DNA of 64,000 nt, taken from assembly GCA_029844215.1 (NCBI GenBank), contig CM056733.1, positions 13,389,501 to 13,453,500 of the forward strand, given 5' to 3'. Under the pieces are notes generated by a model, which ran no database searches, was not told the DNA's origin, and saw nothing but the letters and a program-made list of their open reading frames with translations. Made by a program: the position numbers and the translations under genes. Source of the DNA: Przewalskia tangutica (Eukaryota; Streptophyta; Magnoliopsida; Solanales; Solanaceae). Shown piece after piece: positions 61,340 through 64,000 of the stretch. How positions within the stretch are numbered: the stretch's first letter is position 1; each line of letters opens with the position of its first letter.

Positions 61340-61545
61340 TAAGGGTAAGAGTTAAGTGCGACGGTGGGTCGGGTTGATGACCTATTACGGGTCGCCCCAT
61401 AACCTAAAATGGATTGGGATCAGTTGGTAGTAGTCCCGCTATGTGACAGGGTCATGAGGATGCAAGGCCCAAGTCTAGTTAAATTGTTTTACGGGTTCGT
61501 GGACGCATTCCATCGGAACTAGGTTGTGAAAGCCGAAAATGGCCT
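61340..61545 (+). other. B copy of the shared non-coding block
   Basis: Contains GACGGTGGGTCGGGTTGATG, GGGTCATGAGGATGCAAGGC and GGGTTCGTGGACGCATTCC in the same order as G, F and D. Confidence 0.7.
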
Positions 61546-62999
61546 TAAATTGTTCGATGAAAGTAACTCCAAAGATTGGAGGCCAGAATTAGTATGGAAG
61601 TTATGTACGTATACTAGTATAAGTTTGGAAGTACGGGAAGAGTACAACTAGTAAGAAAGAGAGCAAACAAGGGTAAAAGAATAGAGCCGGAGTCCATAAT
61701 GATCTTTCGAGGTAGCTACACCAAATGGTGTTTGGGTCAGAGCCGAAATGGTACATAAGGATTTCCCGGTGATGATATACAATTGGCAGACTTGATTTTG
61801 GTAAGTCTATGTGACTTGTTCGGTTGAAGTAAATAAATTGATATTGGAAGTATGTAGTACGGGAATTTGAAAGCTAAGAGACAGAGATAAGAACGTACGA
61901 TCATTGAAGGATTTTATGTTAAGTACCCTTGGAGGTGCTTGGAGTTGTTTAGTGTGGCGGTCAGGGCCACGACTTCCCGAATGATTTCAGGAAAATGCGC
62001 AAGGCAAGAATAAGATAAGTACGAGTGCTGCCTGCGGAAAAATTGAAGACATCATTGGTAGGTTTTGAAAATCTACATGATTTTTAAGGCAGTGCTTGAT
62101 GATTAGATATATACATGACCACAAGAGGACCCTGTGAATAGTGTTGTAACTTTAAGGAAAAATTATGAAAAGGAGATAAGTTCTCTCCCCTACGTAAAAT
62201 GATAGTTTTACGTATTATCGAGGGTTATGCGTACCCATATTGATAGGCGATGGATATGAGACTGGTAAAGTCTTCAGTTAGGTTACAATTTTAGATAACC
62301 GTGGGAAAAGTATTGTGTTGGGGTAATTGAGAACGACATTAGGAAATGGTTAAGGATGTGTCTTAAGGATATAAATGCTGGTAATAAGCATAAATGGAAA
62401 TGTATGACCCAAAAGCGAGGTAGAAATATTTTGGGTTAGTAATTAGTATGATGAAGGGTTATGATCAGAATAATAAGGAGAATGCAATTACAGTTATGAA
62501 GGTTTCCCAAGGCATAATTACCCAGACTAGTGTAAAGACCATTAGAAAATGATGGGCAGTTAGGAACACCTCGACGAAAGGTGGCAAACCTGTAATGACG
62601 GGCCATAACGTATGTATACGGGGAGGTAAGAGACCCCAGGGAAACTTGAAATGAAAAATAAAGGTAAGACGAGTAGACACTCGAATGATAAGAACTCTTG
62701 GCAAGCCATTGGATTATGTAATACCATGAATTGAGGTTGAACACCTGACTATAAGCTCTATGAGCTGGAAGAGAATAATAGGATTACTACTTGACGAGAT
62801 CAAGGAAATCTCCCCCTAAATTGTGATTGGCAGGGAGTCTTAGCCATGAGACAAGCAAAGGAATCGAATCTAAGTATAGTGACCAAGTTTGGTTGCAACA
62901 GAGAAGTGTAAACAGGAATCATAATTGAGATTATCCCCGACTATTTCGGAAGTTTGTGAAAGGCTTCCAGTTTTGGGAAGATAAGCTGACTACGACTAC
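61546..62999 (+). other. B interior, unrecognised
   Basis: The first 200 bases resemble the G tail at 48495-48690. The rest shows no RT, protease or gag motif on either strand. The minus-strand ORF at 62436-62744 has no retroelement feature and AT-rich composition. It occupies the place of RT and most of RNase H. Confidence 0.5.
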
Positions 63000-64000
63000 A
63001 GTTCTAACCCCTCCTGAGGCCTGAGGGACTATAGGGTTAGGTTATTATGGTAACACTTTTAGTGTTTGGCTGGGTTAGGTGCGGATTCAACACGATAAGG
63101 TAACAACCTATATTTCTCGGAAGCTACGGAAGCATGATAGTGGAGCTCGGATTCGAGAGGTTACCGAGTCTCACCTCATTGAGGAGGTGAAGAGGCGACG
63201 ATATAAGGATCTAGTTCTAGTACGGAATCGAGATATGGCTCTTCGAGAGGAGAAAAATCTATCCAAGGTAGCACCGGTGGGGGTGCTAAGATAGGAGGGC
63301 AGATTGTGTGTACCCTATGTTGCAGGACTTGTCAGCAAGTTTTAAGGAAGGCACACAGTGTTCGTTACTCTATTCATCTGGGGTCGACTAAGATGTACCA
63401 TGACCTCAGATTGTATGTATTGGTGGGATGGCCTGAAGAGGGACATAGCGGAGTTTGTTGCTCAGTGTCCGAATTGTCAGCAGGTCAAGATTGAGCACCA
63501 GAAGCCCGGTGGGCTATTGCAGGCGATTGATATTCCGACATGGAAGTGGGAGGTGATCAACATGGATTTTGTTACAGGGTTACCTCGTACTCAGAGGAAG
63601 TGTGATTCCATCTGGGTTATTGTGTACAGGCTGACGAAATCAACCCACTTTCTTCCGCTCAGGACGACGTATTCGACTGAGGATTTTGCTAGACTGTATA
63701 TTAGGTAGATTGTAAGACTGCACGGAGTTCATATATCTATTATATCAGATAGAGGAGCCCAGTTTACGGCTAACTTCTGGAGGTCTTTCCAGAAGGGGTT
63801 AGGGATACAGGTGAGTCTCAGTACCGCGTTTCATTCTCAGACCGACGGGCAGGCAGAGCGTACTATCCAGACACTTGAGGATATGCTCCGGGCCTGTGTT
63901 ATTGACTTTAGGGATAGCTGGGAGGATCATTTGCCTCTTATTGAGTTTGCTTATAACAACGGCTACCATTCTAGTATTCAGATGGCGCCATATGAGGCCT
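63000..64000 (+). pseudogene. pol: B RNase H start fused to integrase, partial
   Basis: Begins at an LTPPEA-like RT/RNase H border. IQHDKV-TYISRKLRKH (63087-63140) is RNase H, then the sequence jumps to the pre-integrase linker, so the RNase H centre is deleted. The zinc finger YSIHLGSTKMYHDL is in one frame (63306-63494) and YWWDGLKRDIAEFV with CPNC in another (63358-63708). The core follows: Asp in MDFVTGLP at 63565-63567, Asp in ISDRG at 63748-63750, Glu in DGQAERTIQ at 63856-63858. There are 35 residues between the last two, the classic D,D35E spacing. One stop (63706-63708) follows LYIR. The core goes on through FAYNNGYHSS to the window end. The C-terminal part and any chromodomain lie outside. 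Confidence 0.85.

Larger units (their letters stand above)
15278..64000 (+). mobile_element. Element B: Ty3/Gypsy element, interrupted and running off the window
   Basis: The 5' LTR (15278-18268), intact primer site and leader are on the left. After the D insertion it resumes at 61328 with the shared non-coding block and then RNase H / integrase remnants up to the window edge. The LTR is of the TGTTACACCCCGTAATTCC type, with its first base changed (AGTTACACC). The five bases before it are ATAGG, the same as the A target site. The 3' LTR must lie beyond 64000. Assigning 18285-18944 and 61328-64000 to one element is an inference from orientation and order. Confidence 0.7.

Noticed and set aside
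63000..64000. A live autonomous retrotransposon in B
   Set aside because: RT, protease and most of RNase H are missing, and the integrase has a stop and a frame change.

Overview
This window is repeat-dense plant nuclear DNA with no recognisable host gene. It is a stack of long-LTR Ty3/Gypsy retrotransposons nested inside one another. The evidence is initiator-Met-tRNA primer sites next to the LTRs, polypurine tracts, gag CCHC knuckles, and an RT / RNase H / integrase order ending in a chromodomain (chromovirus type; the motif style suggests the Tekay/Del clade). LTR termini such as TGTTATACCCCG and TGTTACACCCCGTAATTCC resemble those I associate with Solanaceae genomes. The host assignment is an inference, not a proof. 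A gene-poor heterochromatic arm fits best.

Layout, outermost to innermost. X (+) supplies the partial 5' LTR at 1-1228, a gag/pol-free interior, and a 3' LTR from 4398 that is interrupted at 6432. B (+) starts at 15278 (5' LTR 15278-18268), resumes at 61328 and runs off the right edge inside its integrase. A (-), 6433-15272, lies exactly at the X/B junction with an ATAGG duplication. D (-), 18945-61327, sits inside B; its left LTR is truncated. Inside D are E (-), 20941-41123 with CTTTG duplication, the only element with a full gag-pol order; G (+), 43101-52163; and H (-), a solo LTR at 54995-58483 with ATAAG duplication inside the right LTR of D. F (+), 24307-33653 with GATCT duplication, is inside E and separates the chromodomain from the rest of E integrase. 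The deepest chain is X > B > D > E > F.

A, D, F and G keep a gag remnant but lack most of pol. In its place A, B, D, F and G carry a related non-coding block. X has no gag or pol at all. They could only move with proteins made elsewhere, plausibly by E-like elements. All seven elements that have a leader share a stem-loop about 45 nt from the primer site. Its loop is usually self-complementary (GTGCAC or GCGCGC) and its stem shows paired changes. It looks like a retroviral dimerisation hairpin and is the most interesting signal here. Other shared structures are a U5 hairpin at a near-constant distance from the LTR end, a U3 palindrome with a G-box core, and an inverted repeat beside the polypurine tract.

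Caution: copies of the same LTR differ again and again where one has CTG or CAG and the other has CG, even inside the primer site. This looks like systematic consensus error, possibly at methylated CHG sites. Frameshifts in the coding remnants are therefore not reliable evidence of decay.
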